Shown piece by piece: positions 1 through 12,555 of a stretch of DNA of 64,000 nt; position 1 is the stretch's first letter; every line of letters starts with the position of its first letter. Under the pieces are notes generated by a model. It saw only the letters and a list, made by a program, of their open reading frames with translations. It was not told where the DNA came from and did not search any database. The stretch covers positions 1,058,949-1,122,948 of the forward strand of contig LSRX01000082.1 in NCBI GenBank assembly GCA_001939145.1, given 5' to 3'. Source of the stretch: Symbiodinium microadriaticum (taxonomy: Eukaryota; Sar; Dinophyceae; Suessiales; Symbiodiniaceae). Position numbers and translations under genes: made by a program.

Positions 1-1
1 A

Positions 2-2098
2 GACAACTTCTTTCTCCTTAGGGGTGACACTACCGCTGTCATGATCTCCAAAGGCTCGAGGCCAGGATCATCCTGGGCGGATTTGATTTTTGCCGCATTG
101 ATCCGGCGCATTCTCGACCGCCGTGACCAGCTCCGCGCTGCCTGTGACGAAGTCCCCTCCCCGCTCACACTGCCCTATGACGGTGCAAAATGCCTGGACC
201 CTTGCCCCTCGGGAGGGGATGAGATTTCCATTTCAGAAGTCGTCTGGGCAGACGATCTAGCCATCCCCAGGCTCACCGAGCCTCCTCAAGCAGCGAAGGC
301 GCTAGGATTCGAAGCCGGGATCCTTACCGATGCCTTCAAAGAGTTTGGGTTTTCTCTGTCCTTTGGGCCGCACAAGACTGCCGGGTTGCTTACCCTCCGC
401 GGCGCTGGCAGCCGAAAAGCAAAGCGCTTCGTGTTTGGCCCCCAGGGGTTGCGCGGTTCGGTCCCAGTGTTGCTCGATGCCCCGCCGAGCGTCTCCCTAC
501 CCCTGGTTGACTGTTATCGGCACTTGGGCTGCCAACAAGGCCCAGCCGGAAGCCTCAGGTCAGAGATCCAATACCGTATCGCACAAGCACGCGCCACCTT
601 CTCTGAAGCTAGGCGAAAGGTATACAAGAATCCCCGCGTGACTGCCAATCGCAAAGGTCACATTTTGGGAGCTACTGTAATACCCAAACTAGTTTATGGT
701 GCCGGAGCCTGGGGGCCACTTACAGCGGGTGAAATGAAGCTCTTCTCTGGGGCGCTCTGGAGCTTTTACCGCCCACTGTTAGGTGTCAAGCGCTGGGAGG
801 ACCAACGTATTGATGCCTCCACATGCTTCTCGCTCCTCGGCCTGCCCAGCCCAGGCACCCTCCTGCGTACCCAACGCCTACTTTATGGAGGGCAGCTTGT
901 CCGCGCAGGACCGGACGAACTTTGGGCCGTCCTACGGGCAGATCGTCCACATGCCTCCCTTCTTCAAGAGGACATGCGTTGGCTGCATGCTTGGACCTGG
1001 AATACGACAGGACTTCCCAGCCCAGACTCCGGTTGGGCTCAGTGGACCAACTTTATTGTTGACCACTACGGAAAGTATAAGGGGGCAGTCAAGCGCGCTC
1101 GCGCTCTTGACATAGACATACGGTTGTGGCGTCACTATCCGGGCTCCACCGAGCCCTGATCCAAATGTGCGGCACCGCCAGTGTGCTTGAACCGTCAGCC
1201 CGCACGCCTCACCGAAGTTTGTATTCCTTGTCGTCGTGCATTTGCTGACAGGTTATCATGGTCAGGTCATGCGGCCCGAAAACACGGGTATCGCTCCCAC
1301 GCTTTCCTTTGCGCGCAAGGCAATACTTGTCTCGCATGCGGGAAACAGTTTTCGTCAACTGGCCGACTTCGACGTCACCTCTATGCCAAAGACAAATGCA
1401 TTAAGTCCTGGGGTAGTTTCCAGCCGGACGGCGCCCAACCCCGTGTTGGATGTTCGCACTCGCAAGCGCCCCCCCACCAGCTATCTGGCGTGTTCGATTC
1501 CACTGCCGCTGCCGGGGTCAACACTGAGGTTGCGTGGGGGTTGCTTCAAGACCTGCGCTCCAGGGAGTCTGTTGAGGAGGAGGATGTCTGGGAAGCCGTC
1601 ACCTCGTACGTCGAGCCTCTGGATGTTCTGCGGGCCACTGTCAAGGCGTGGGCTAGCCTCGACGACGCGGATCATCTTCGCCGCGCCACGGCTGATAACA
1701 TACTCCTACTCTTAGATGTTGAGCTGCTGGCTGATCACGCACAACCTAAGAGTATGGCACGAGCCTTTCCTCAGGACAACCCCCCTGCTTGGGCCGACCC
1801 GGGCAAAGCGGCCTTTGTGATCACAGGTGATGCTGTCACCTTCAAACTCATGCCACCGCCTACCGCCCGCTTGGACTTTGCAGGGCCAACCAGTATGCGA
1901 CTGCGGGAGGCAATCGCCTACTCCACGTGGCTTGAGTCCGGGTGTGCCCTACTCGCCCGCGCCCTGGAAACCAGTCGTACCAACCCCGTCGTCTTGGCCT
2001 GCCCCGCCCTTGACAGCGCTCTCGGCCCAGCTAGCAACTGGCTAAAAAAGGCTGGTTTCCACATTGATGCCTCTGGATTGGCATCGCCTAAGGGCTAG
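2..2098 (+). pseudogene. Non-LTR retrotransposon 3' part: reverse transcriptase, then C2H2 zinc fingers
   Basis: One reading frame is open from the left window edge to 2098 except for a single TGA at 1157-1159, so the element starts outside the window. It holds the second half of a reverse transcriptase palm: a GSRPGSSWADLIF block (about 53-91), the catalytic motif VWADDLAIP (about 241-267, the A-D-D core), and a YRHLG block typical of the thumb side of LINE-type enzymes. After the TGA the same frame encodes two zinc fingers: C-x2-C-x12-H-x4-H starting CIPCRRAF, and CLACGKQF with C-x2-C-x12-H-x6-C. A Cys/His region after the RT is common in LINE-type elements. The fingers probably bind nucleic acid. 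The TGA suggests a dead copy; a sequencing error is the alternative. The family call is firm, the clade is not assigned. Confidence 0.8.
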
Positions 2099-5000
2099 CC
2101 CTCCCTCTGTTTCACCGCTTTTCTGTGAGTAGAATTCAATTGCTAGGCGAGCACCCGACCGGGTTCAACCGCTGCGAATGAAAATGTTGAAGCTTGACCG
2201 CATGACTTGAGCTTTTACAGCGAAGGCCTTCGAGGTCTGCTTACGCCTGACCGTTCCGGATTGGCTGGCGGCTTTCAAAAGAACGCCCAACATCAATGCT
2301 AAAATACAAGCCACTAGCCTTCAAAGCATGAAACGCTTTCCGGGACTTTGGAGCACTGGACGTAGTATTCTGGAACGGAACATCCCGAAGCCTTTCACCT
2401 GCAAGCATGGGAGGCTCAACAGCATATCTGGTGCGACAGACCGCCAATGCGACTCCTGGAGCCGTTGCGAAGCCCACTTGCAAACTCCGTAACCTTCAAC
2501 AGTGGTTTCAAGACACAAAAGACTCGCAAACAAGAAAGCCACGAACAAAAGCTTCCAACTTTCGCAGCCCCTGGGAGTCGGAGCCTGCCAGGTGCCGATC
2601 AGAAGGCTGGGGGCTTTTGGCCCCAGCCACACCTGGCTCTGCGAGGACTGCACATGGTTGAATTCTCCCAGAACTTGTGCATCGTTAAGCACGCCCCTTC
2701 AGTCTCTTGGTGTTGCGTGCGTCTGTGTGACCTGTTTTGACTACATGGCTTTCCACCTGGGGACACCTAATTCGGCATCCGGGGCTGTTTGGTGCTGTCC
2801 ATGCCGTTTGTGCCGGGGGTCCGGTTAATTTCTCCGCCTTGGCTGAGACTCGGGGTTTCAAGCGTATGTGGTCGGGCGGTTGGAATGATGAACACAGCCT
2901 TGGGTTTAAGATGCGTGTCAAAACACCTTAGCCGTGGAGATCTGGAGTTGATTTGTGGCTATGTCCGTTGTACTGTTGCCAAAAGACACATTCTCTCAAA
3001 CTCCAGGATGCAAAACACAGAACAACAAGTGACACATCTCAAACCTGAACCCAAAGGCTGGTGCAAAGAAGTCCGTCAGCTTGGTGTCGTTGCACCGACA
3101 TGTGAGCGCCGAAACAGCACCAAACGCAAAACCTTCTGAGTGAAGACGTGCAGCTAGTCTTAAACTGTAGATGTATACATTTTGATTGAAAGATCGAAAA
3201 CAAGGTACCCAATAACCGGAATTTCACACCCAAACAGGTTGGCTTAGAACCTTACAGAAGATGCCAGACATCATCCCTTGACACGCAATACATCCGGGAA
3301 CTTGGGCCCTCCTTGCAGTTTGAGAAGCTTCTGGGTTGTGCCAAGCGCGACTCCCTTGCCCTGCCGCCCGACAGCGCACGCCACTTCGAGGCTCAAGCAC
3401 GAAGACACGAAAAAACCCTTGCCTGGTGAATCAGTCTTGGGATCTCGCCGTCGACGCTGCCGGAAGGCCCATGTCTCACAGGAGGAGGGCGGTATGGTCC
3501 GCGAGGGCCGAAGAGACGATACCTGGCGAGCGTGGATCCATAAGGTCTGTCACAGCTGTTCATTCGCACCGCCACACTTGCACTGGCAGGGACGACAGAC
3601 TGCCCTAATGCGTCAAGACCCTGAACCCGTCCGCAGCAAACCCCACACCATCCCCGGGCCGTGCAAAGCTTAGAACAACTCGGGGCTGGCTGCCAAGGCC
3701 ATACTCTGAGTTTTCAAACCAAGCACCTGACAGTCATGAGCCATGAATGCCGCTTACCACCCTGAATCATGTTTGCTGTCCAGTGGCGTCAGGCTTTCAA
3801 CAACGGAGGCACTTTGCACAGAGAGCCTGTGCTTGGTTCCGTTTCAGGGGCTCCAACACATGAAAGCCGAAGCCAAAGCCTCTGCGTCTCCTCATCCCGG
3901 CCGGGCCGAGGAAGGGATCCGAAGACGAAGCTTCGGCACTTCGGAGTACCGGTATAGAAAAAGCGTTGGTTGCCAGGTTTGAGCCTGGAACCTGTGGCTG
4001 GCAAGGCCATCGCTGTCGCTGTGCTTCTCTGAGCGTAAGGAACTGGCTTTCAAGAGTTTCAGCAGACTCTCTCTGCAGGAACTCATCGAAAGCCAGGGAT
4101 TCAGTTGCCAATTACTCTTGCGTTGCCGTTTTGTACGTAAGTCGTCGGCGAGCAGTAAAGCTTAGATTTTGGACTCCTCTGAAAGCAAACCTTTCCAAGT
4201 TTCGGCTGGTTGGATCTGGGTATGATAGATTCTTCAGCGACATAGCCCAAGGCTTAGAAGAAGCGCTTCGGTAAGCATGCAGCTCCTATGGCGATCCCAG
4301 ACACGAGGGACCACAGCAGACCTGACTCCCGCTCACTGCCAGGCGGCGCCCGACCCGCCCCAATTGCGTCTGCTGAACTTTGCTGATCCTGACACCTGCC
4401 CTGTCTGAACGGAGGGTTGTTTTCTCCAGCGGTGTTTCCCCAGGTTGTCGGCCGAGATGCATCACACGCTGCATGCTCAGTGCCGAAGATTCCTCAGTGC
4501 GGTGTTCAGAGTATAGGTGTAGGCTGTAGGCACTCTCGTCCCCAATAGACATGCAAGCTTTTGCCGTGCCAAGCAGCCACTGCACAGTCCAGCACCAGCG
4601 CTCCATCCACACTGGCACGCAGCCGGAGGTCCTCATGTCCCCGTGTCGTTCAAGCTTCGTGCACGGCCCACGGTCAAGATTGACAAGGGTTGCTGATGGC
4701 CCCGTGCCAGGGCACTAGTCATGTAAAGCATAAGCTGGCAAGTAGAGAAGTGCTCCGGTTTCAGATCTTTTGGCTTGTGCTGGTATGGACCTTAGCATCC
4801 AGCGGCCAATCTCACGCAAACGAAACAAGATTCTGAAGAGCCTAGCATTTTTCTGGTGTCTCAACACACAACATGCCAAACATTGCCAAACCCCAAATTG
4901 CTAGATGATCAATGAGGGCACACCCCTCTGCTCAGAAAGCTCCCATTGCCAAAAGCCTGTCATGGTATACAGAACTGGGTTAGGTTTCAGATTCCAAGTC

Positions 5001-8000
5001 CTCTGAACCTTCATCCTCTGTGAAACCTGTGCCCCAACCCCTCCCGAAACCCAGCACTCCGGCGTGAGGTAGATGCGGAAGAGAGCACTCTCTTCGGTTC
5101 CATAGACGGCGCCTTCCGAGCTGCCCGAGCTACCCGAGCTGCTAAGTGGCTAGACCATGATAGACCAGGGTGTTTTGGGTTTGGGGCTTTCCATGTATTG
5201 CGCTGGGATGTAGGTTCTCCGGAGCTTGGTGTCGCGTCGGGTGTTGGGTTGAACGAAAACGACAACTACCAAAGAGGGATTTTGTGTGTAACCTTTCCCT
5301 ACACGACATCACTATGAGAAGCATCGCCAAACGTCACGTATCCTACCGAAGTAATCAAAAGCTGATTACACAGAGGTCCGGTCGGGTTTCATACCTCGGA
5401 GATGTGGATCTCTATCTTTTCAGAGGGCTCATGGTTTCGGTGCTGCTCTGACTTTGGCTCTCAATACAGAGTACAGAGCTCAATGTTCAAAGCGGGTTGT
5501 TCGCGGGGGCGTGACTCAAGCGATCTAGGTTGGGGCTTCAAGTTGCAGGCCTCTCCTGGGCACGAGGACCCAGGTTTCACAGAGAGAGCTCCAACCTCAG
5601 CAAAAAGGAACAACCCTCATGTCAGCGCTGCAGCCATTACCCACAAAGCGCACCGTAAGGAAAGAAATGCAAACACAAACCCCACCTGAAAGGCAAAGCT
5701 CAAACCACATCACACAAGTTCAAGAACCACGCATGCAGGACCCTGCAACCCCCAACCAATCTCAACTAGCCCAGCCTTCACAAACAGTGATGCCCGTGGT
5801 GGGGAAAGCACCTGATCTCGTGCCAAGAAACACCAGGGCGCCTAAATCGAGTGAGCTTGAAATTTTGCCAACTCCGAATCCCAAGTTGTAAGGCCAACGC
5901 CTACGAGTCTTGATTTTGCGTGAGACCCGTAATCCTACAACCTTTCCATGCCGACCTCAATGGCGTGGCACTGAAAACCCTTCAGGCTCATGACGAAGGG
6001 GACAGAAAGCCGCTACAGCATGAAGCAACAGCACACACAGCAGGCAGATACTCGGCGCCAGTTGGGAGGGGTTGTCCGTAGCTGTACTGGCTACAGTCGG
6101 AAGCACCTCCCCGATTGTGGGCTTGGTTTCGTCTGCACAGGGCCTGAATTGGCAGGTGTAAACATTCTCGAGCAAGTCGCAATCGAAAGCCGACAACCCT
6201 GGACACCAGCAAGAACATCCATAGTGTCCATAGTGTCAGCCCTCTGCCAGTCTACGGCCGAAGCGATAAACTCCAAGCTCAACTTGCCAGCCTGACACTC
6301 TCAATCCTACGAGAAAAAGTCGGTTGATGCTAGTCCCGAACTCCTAAACCCAAACTCCAACGACTCTAACACCAAAAACGAAGCCCCTCTATAAGCCCAC
6401 TTAATGTCTGGACCCAGCGCGAATCTCCAGCTTTAGCCAAGAGTGATCACCTGCACTCGCCCAGAGATGGGAATTAAGCTTTGGGAGATTTCGGCAGGGC
6501 CCTCTTCGAAGTGGCTGCAGCCGTCATTTCGGGAGTTTGGGCTTGGCTGGGGCTTGAAGGCCTGCGGGTACACTTTGTTGCGGTCCGCCGTGCCATACCC
6601 TTATTAGAGATCGAATGCCTCCAAGGCTGAAGTCTTGATCTTGCCGGCCTTGCACTTGACTCTGACCCCAAACCGTTTCATTAAGCTGCCTAAGCTTAAC
6701 CGAATAGTCGTACGGGCCGCGGCAGGATCCTTCAACTCCAAAACGGAAAGTCCCGAGCCCGTCAGGGGCCGAGCCTTCCTTGCGCGACAACGTTGCCGAG
6801 AGAAGAGTGCGGGCTTCCTGGATGCTTGGGACTTCATAAGACCTTCGCACTAACCAACATGCTTCAAGGTCTACAAAGCAGAACCGCAAAGCACTGCTGT
6901 CGGCAAGAAGACTAGCGGCACCGCGCTGACAGTTCGGCCAGAGCTTGCATTGGGTCCGAGTCTTGGATCTGAGAATTCAGAGAGATTCGGCGATTCGAGT
7001 AAATCTCAAAGTTGCTTCGTTTGCATACGAAAAGCACCGAATCCCTTCGACACTGCAGCTCCCGACCAGTCCGAAATCCCCGATCCGACTCTCACCTCAA
7101 GGCCCTAAATCCTCATGTCTACACACAACCCCACAGCACATAACGATCCCACAAAACAAGCCTGCAGCAACAAGCAAGGTCCACGTTGGGGGGCGGTGGC
7201 CTTCGTCGACACCCCACACACCCAAAGGCTCCCCTCCCCGCCTGTGCATCGAAGCACAGCCTTGTGACGTTCTCTGTGCCTGGCCGGTCCACCGGCTCAA
7301 ACTCAGACATGGAAATCAATTCAGCTAAAAAACACGAGAACAAACAGGAAACAGCGCAACAGCCATAGCAAAGTCCGAGTTGGAACTACAAGCATGCGGA
7401 TGCGTCATTCCTCTACCACCCTTCCTTCAATCAGTCGATCTGGGCTACAAATCTGAACCCGACACTCTCAATGTCACATTGTGCGGCATTACAGGGAGGC
7501 TTCTATAACTTGCCTAAACCCCGAAAGTTCTAGAATCGAGAAGGCTGGATTCTAGATCCCGCAAAACGCTGCTTCTGTCCTGAAATCTCCGTCTGATTCT
7601 CCATGCAAATGCGACGGGTCGACCACTGCGTGGACGCTTCACCCGGAAGCTCAGCTCAAAGAAACGGAATGTCATGAAGCCTCGCCTTGCGTTTGGTATA
7701 TCAGATTTGCCTTCTACCTACAAAGTCTCGAACCTAGCTGGAATATCCGATGTTCTTGCATTTGCTTGTTGAGGATTGCGGGAATCAAGCTTCCTACAGG
7801 GATGTCGGAGAACATCCAACATGGATGAAAGTCTGGCACCAGCTCCGTCCGAGAGTCCGTCCAAAGTGGCACGTGTGCACGAAGTCTGCTTCTGGACTTT
7901 ACCAGACTTTATTGCCACTCCACATGTTGGAGTATTCGGGAAAACCCAAAACACCGGAAAAGAAAAATTGCGTTACCCCTCTTGACTTTCATCGTTTGCA

Positions 8001-11000
8001 TTTTCTAGCCGCTCCTTGAGCATCATAAACCCGCATGCCTGCATGTTGCATATCGATTTGGAGTTCAACCTCCACTCAGAAGTACAATGCGAGATGAATC
8101 CTGAAGATCCAACCTTCCCGTTCTCGGATCTCGCTGACAATGCTAGGGAACTTCGCCTTGAAGCGTTAAGGACGCTCAGGTCACGACGCACCTCCGAACT
8201 TGCCCCCTGTCAGCTCGCATAAGGGGAGCCCGGAAATAAACACTTTCAGACTCGTCACGCGACGAGAACCGGGTGAAGAGCATAGGACCTGTGCAGGTTT
8301 TGACTGTTGTGTCTTTCTCCCTTCACTCAAGTCCCAAAGCCGGAGCACATTCCTTGTACTGCCCAACCCTACGCCCCAGCCTCTGCACTGAAAAAGGCAG
8401 AAGCACCTTGACTTGAAAATCTACCTTGCTGACCTGCTGGAACCCAAGCTCACTCGTTCTAATCCTGGACTCCGCCCCATGTTGCGGTTGGTTCACCTCC
8501 CAACAGCTTTTCGCACTTCGTGGACTGACAGGCTTGCGATGGATTTCGTGCTGGACAATCGCTTTCGAGACTGCGTTTCTTGTATTATCTGACAATGGAA
8601 AAAGACGGTAATACGGCAGGGAACCTAATTCAGTCTCGAAAGGCGCGATGCCCCAATTCGATCTGACTTCATCGTCGGCCATAGGCCCTAGGCCTTGAAC
8701 ATCTCAGACCGAGGATCCGGCGCAGGAAAACGAAAGTGCACAGCTCCATCCGCCGGCCTGCAAGCGGCGAAGAAGGAGAAAGAAATATCTGGCGAAAGCG
8801 GCTTCTTGGTAGTCTGCGGCTTCTCTGCTTTGTGGGGATTGGGGACTTGTCTAAACGGAGCCTTGCTGGCGATGCCTCTGACTCGACAAGCAGCGCACCT
8901 CGCAGCACGGTCTGCAATTTCCACCCTAACCCAGTCAGGCCCCAGTCAGAGCCCTCCTAAGGTGACTGGAGATCAGATTCCACCACTATTTCGGTCGAAG
9001 CTTCGCCCCACCTGCGCGAACAACTGAGTCTCCCTGAAACCCAAGGATGAGGCTTTCGAGCTCCTTTAACCCCATCAGGAACATCAGGAGCCTGGCCGCA
9101 CGGGGGGGACGCCACTCATCCGCAGAGAACATGCCCTGGGCTTCGATGTTCGGGGAACGGTGGCCACGTGGTCGCTTTGGCTGGTGGTGCACGTGCTTGA
9201 GGTTTCATTCTGAACGCGCTTCTGGAGACACTGAGTGTGCTTCAAGCCCTCAAGGTTCTGGTGTCGGTTGATGGGCATGAGTTAGCTGTAGAGTATTCGT
9301 GTCTCTTCGACAAATCCCAACATCTGCGCCTCCTTTTCTTTATTCAGGAGTTGACATTTTGCGAAGAATCCTTCGACGCGAATCCCGATCAGCAGCCCTT
9401 GCTCACCTTTCTGGGTTCAGTCGGTCTTGGGGTCAAGGGTATGACGGCACAAGCTGAGCGACGTATATCTGCCGACACCCAGGCGGGTGTGCCACCCGAC
9501 TCTGTCTGCGCGCTCGAAGAACGTCCTGGGTTCCAGGGTCAGCGATTTGACACTCTTAGCCGCGACCACCTTAGAAAACACTCTACATCTTTCGAAGGTC
9601 GGAGGTCGTACTTCTGGGCGCAGATTTCGTGTCTAAGACTGGATGTCAGAGTGCTAAGCTTGAGGATGTAGTATCCAGGTGTAGAATTTGGGCTCCGGCG
9701 AATCAAGAGATCATCCAGTTGTGACAAGGGTCAAGAAGCAGCTCCCAACGTCTCCGATGACCTGAGATCCATTGGTAAGTGTTCCGCCCTCAGCACATTC
9801 GTTGATTTTGTCCAGGCAAAGTCACAGGTCCACTTGACAAAACAAGAGTAAACATTGCAACTGCAGAAAGTCTTCAGGTATCGGAAGATAGGGTTTGAAG
9901 GTCGTTCCCAAGCATTACATCCCCGTACCGCCTCTGCGGAGTTGACCTCTCCGGCCACCACACCGCGAAAGCCTGCTAGGGCGAGTTTTGGATATGGAAG
10001 TCAGAGTCGAAAGCTTTACGCTGGCTGGAGAAGTTCCAGCTGTTGGGCATGAACCCTTCGGCAATGGATTGTTTGATCCCAGTGCCCAGACCTGTCCCGG
10101 CAGCGGGACAATCGCCAGGAAGCTGAACTTCAAGGGCTACAACTCAACAAAATCATCCAGCGACTGCCTTGCAACTACTCGGAAGGTTAGACTCCCATAC
10201 GTGGTATGCGATTCGAGGGACCTGACTGCCACATCGCATGCGACCGAACCAGATCGCGGAAGCGGCTGAAGCCCATCTCAACCTGCATTGGATAAGACCT
10301 GAGCTCGCTGTCAGATCTGCGGTACGCTGGTTTCGCAAAATCCTTGTGGCGTGGGACGGGCCCAGACTCCAAGCCCCACCGTAGCGGCCCATCACCGCCA
10401 TCCCCCAGTCGCCCGAACTACACCGGTCCTCTCCAACACTCCCTGCCACACGCCTTACCTCGCCCACCAAACCCACCCACCTGCGACCGGGCTACAAGAA
10501 CGCCTTCAAGGAACACCTTTAGGGATTCTCTCTGTTTAGCTTGGTTGAAACGGTCCTCGCTTCAGCACAGCAGCAGGAACGGAGCAAGCCATGCGAGAAA
10601 CGAGCCTACAATGGCCTACAAGATAACATGACGCGGCGCACATTGCGCCAACCACCCCACCCCAAATCCCACGGTCATCCCCTGCACCCCATCGCCACAC
10701 CCCCACACCTCGCACTAGGCAACCACAAGTTGGAAAACAGGACTCCAGCAGCTCCGCCACACAGACACCCGGCCCCCACCCCTCACCACACCGCACATCA
10801 CACGCCCCATCATACCCGCAGTGGGATTTTCGATGGTGCAAATTGGATTTCTGGCGGGGACTGGGGACGAAAGCATGTGAGGCTTGGCACCTGCGAGTGT
10901 TAGCACATCGACACCTCACCACATGATTGGATCTTGAAATGGTCAAAGCTGCTGAAACGTTTCGGCAGACCGGCGACAGCTCGTGCATAATTGGGGCAGT

Positions 11001-11279
11001 TGGGGGCTTGGAGTCTTAGAAAGGTGCTGAGTGCTCTCTTGCAAGACCAGCTGCAAGCTGTTGCCCAAGTCCTTGTCCATGAACCTGAGCGAAATTCGGC
11101 GCTAGCGTCCAAGTTTGTCCGTGGTTGTTGCATTGCTAGGCTGGATCTCCACGGGTCTGGTAACAACCCAGTTGGAAGCATGTGCGTCTCTGTGTGGTTT
11201 TGCATGCATGTACCGGAGGCCAGCAGGCAAACATGCAGGGATTGATGGATGTATGTCTGCCTCTACGCATGTAGGTGTA
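2099..11279. other. Long stretch without recognisable genes
   Basis: Both strands were read. Open frames are short (mostly under 150 codons), overlap in several frames and show no family motif. Short degenerate CCTAAACCC-like words are scattered (for example near 6345 and 7515). No RNA gene or repeat array was identified by eye. Confidence 0.5.
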
Positions 11280-11407
11280 TGTATATATATATATATATAT
11301 ATAGTTATATTTACTTATTTATATATATAATTATATAATATATACATGTAGTTATATATAGATAGATAGATATAGATATAGATATAGATATAGATATAGA
11401 TATAGAT
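11280..11407. repeat. AT-rich microsatellite, (TA)n and (GATATA)n, running into an N gap
   Basis: Alternating TA followed by GATA/GATATA repeats end at the assembly gap at 11408, so the true length is unknown. Confidence 0.95.
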
Positions 11408-12397
11408 NNNNNNNNNNNNNNNNNNNNNNNNNNNNNNNNNNNNNNNNNNNNNNNNNNNNNNNNNNNNNNNNNNNNNNNNNNNNNNNNNNNNNNNNNNNNN
11501 NNNNNNNNNNNNNNNNNNNNNNNNNNNNNNNNNNNNNNNNNNNNNNNNNNNNNNNNNNNNNNNNNNNNNNNNNNNNNNNNNNNNNNNNNNNNNNNNNNNN
11601 NNNNNNNNNNNNNNNNNNNNNNNNNNNNNNNNNNNNNNNNNNNNNNNNNNNNNNNNNNNNNNNNNNNNNNNNNNNNNNNNNNNNNNNNNNNNNNNNNNNN
11701 NNNNNNNNNNNNNNNNNNNNNNNNNNNNNNNNNNNNNNNNNNNNNNNNNNNNNNNNNNNNNNNNNNNNNNNNNNNNNNNNNNNNNNNNNNNNNNNNNNNN
11801 NNNNNNNNNNNNNNNNNNNNNNNNNNNNNNNNNNNNNNNNNNNNNNNNNNNNNNNNNNNNNNNNNNNNNNNNNNNNNNNNNNNNNNNNNNNNNNNNNNNN
11901 NNNNNNNNNNNNNNNNNNNNNNNNNNNNNNNNNNNNNNNNNNNNNNNNNNNNNNNNNNNNNNNNNNNNNNNNNNNNNNNNNNNNNNNNNNNNNNNNNNNN
12001 NNNNNNNNNNNNNNNNNNNNNNNNNNNNNNNNNNNNNNNNNNNNNNNNNNNNNNNNNNNNNNNNNNNNNNNNNNNNNNNNNNNNNNNNNNNNNNNNNNNN
12101 NNNNNNNNNNNNNNNNNNNNNNNNNNNNNNNNNNNNNNNNNNNNNNNNNNNNNNNNNNNNNNNNNNNNNNNNNNNNNNNNNNNNNNNNNNNNNNNNNNNN
12201 NNNNNNNNNNNNNNNNNNNNNNNNNNNNNNNNNNNNNNNNNNNNNNNNNNNNNNNNNNNNNNNNNNNNNNNNNNNNNNNNNNNNNNNNNNNNNNNNNNNN
12301 NNNNNNNNNNNNNNNNNNNNNNNNNNNNNNNNNNNNNNNNNNNNNNNNNNNNNNNNNNNNNNNNNNNNNNNNNNNNNNNNNNNNNNNNNNNNNNNNN
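11408..12397. other. Assembly gap (990 N)
   Basis: Unresolved bases between two microsatellites. Frames that cross it are not genes. Confidence 1.
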
Positions 12398-12399
12398 TA

Positions 12400-12474
<75 letters not shown>

Positions 12475-12555
12475 ATATATATATATATACATACTAGTAC
12501 ACATACTGAAACATACGCAGATGCAAAGACGCGCACACACACACACACACCCGCG
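12398..12555. repeat. Microsatellites (GTATGT)n, (TA)n and (CA)n
   Basis: About 70 bases of GTATGT units run into TA repeats to about 12489, then a short CA run near 12532-12552. With the repeat left of the gap it forms one large low-complexity block. Confidence 0.95.

Noticed and set aside
1157-1159. TGA as a reassigned codon
   Set aside because: TGA also ends intact-looking host frames (for example the glycosyltransferase-like gene at 20496-20498), so it is a normal stop.
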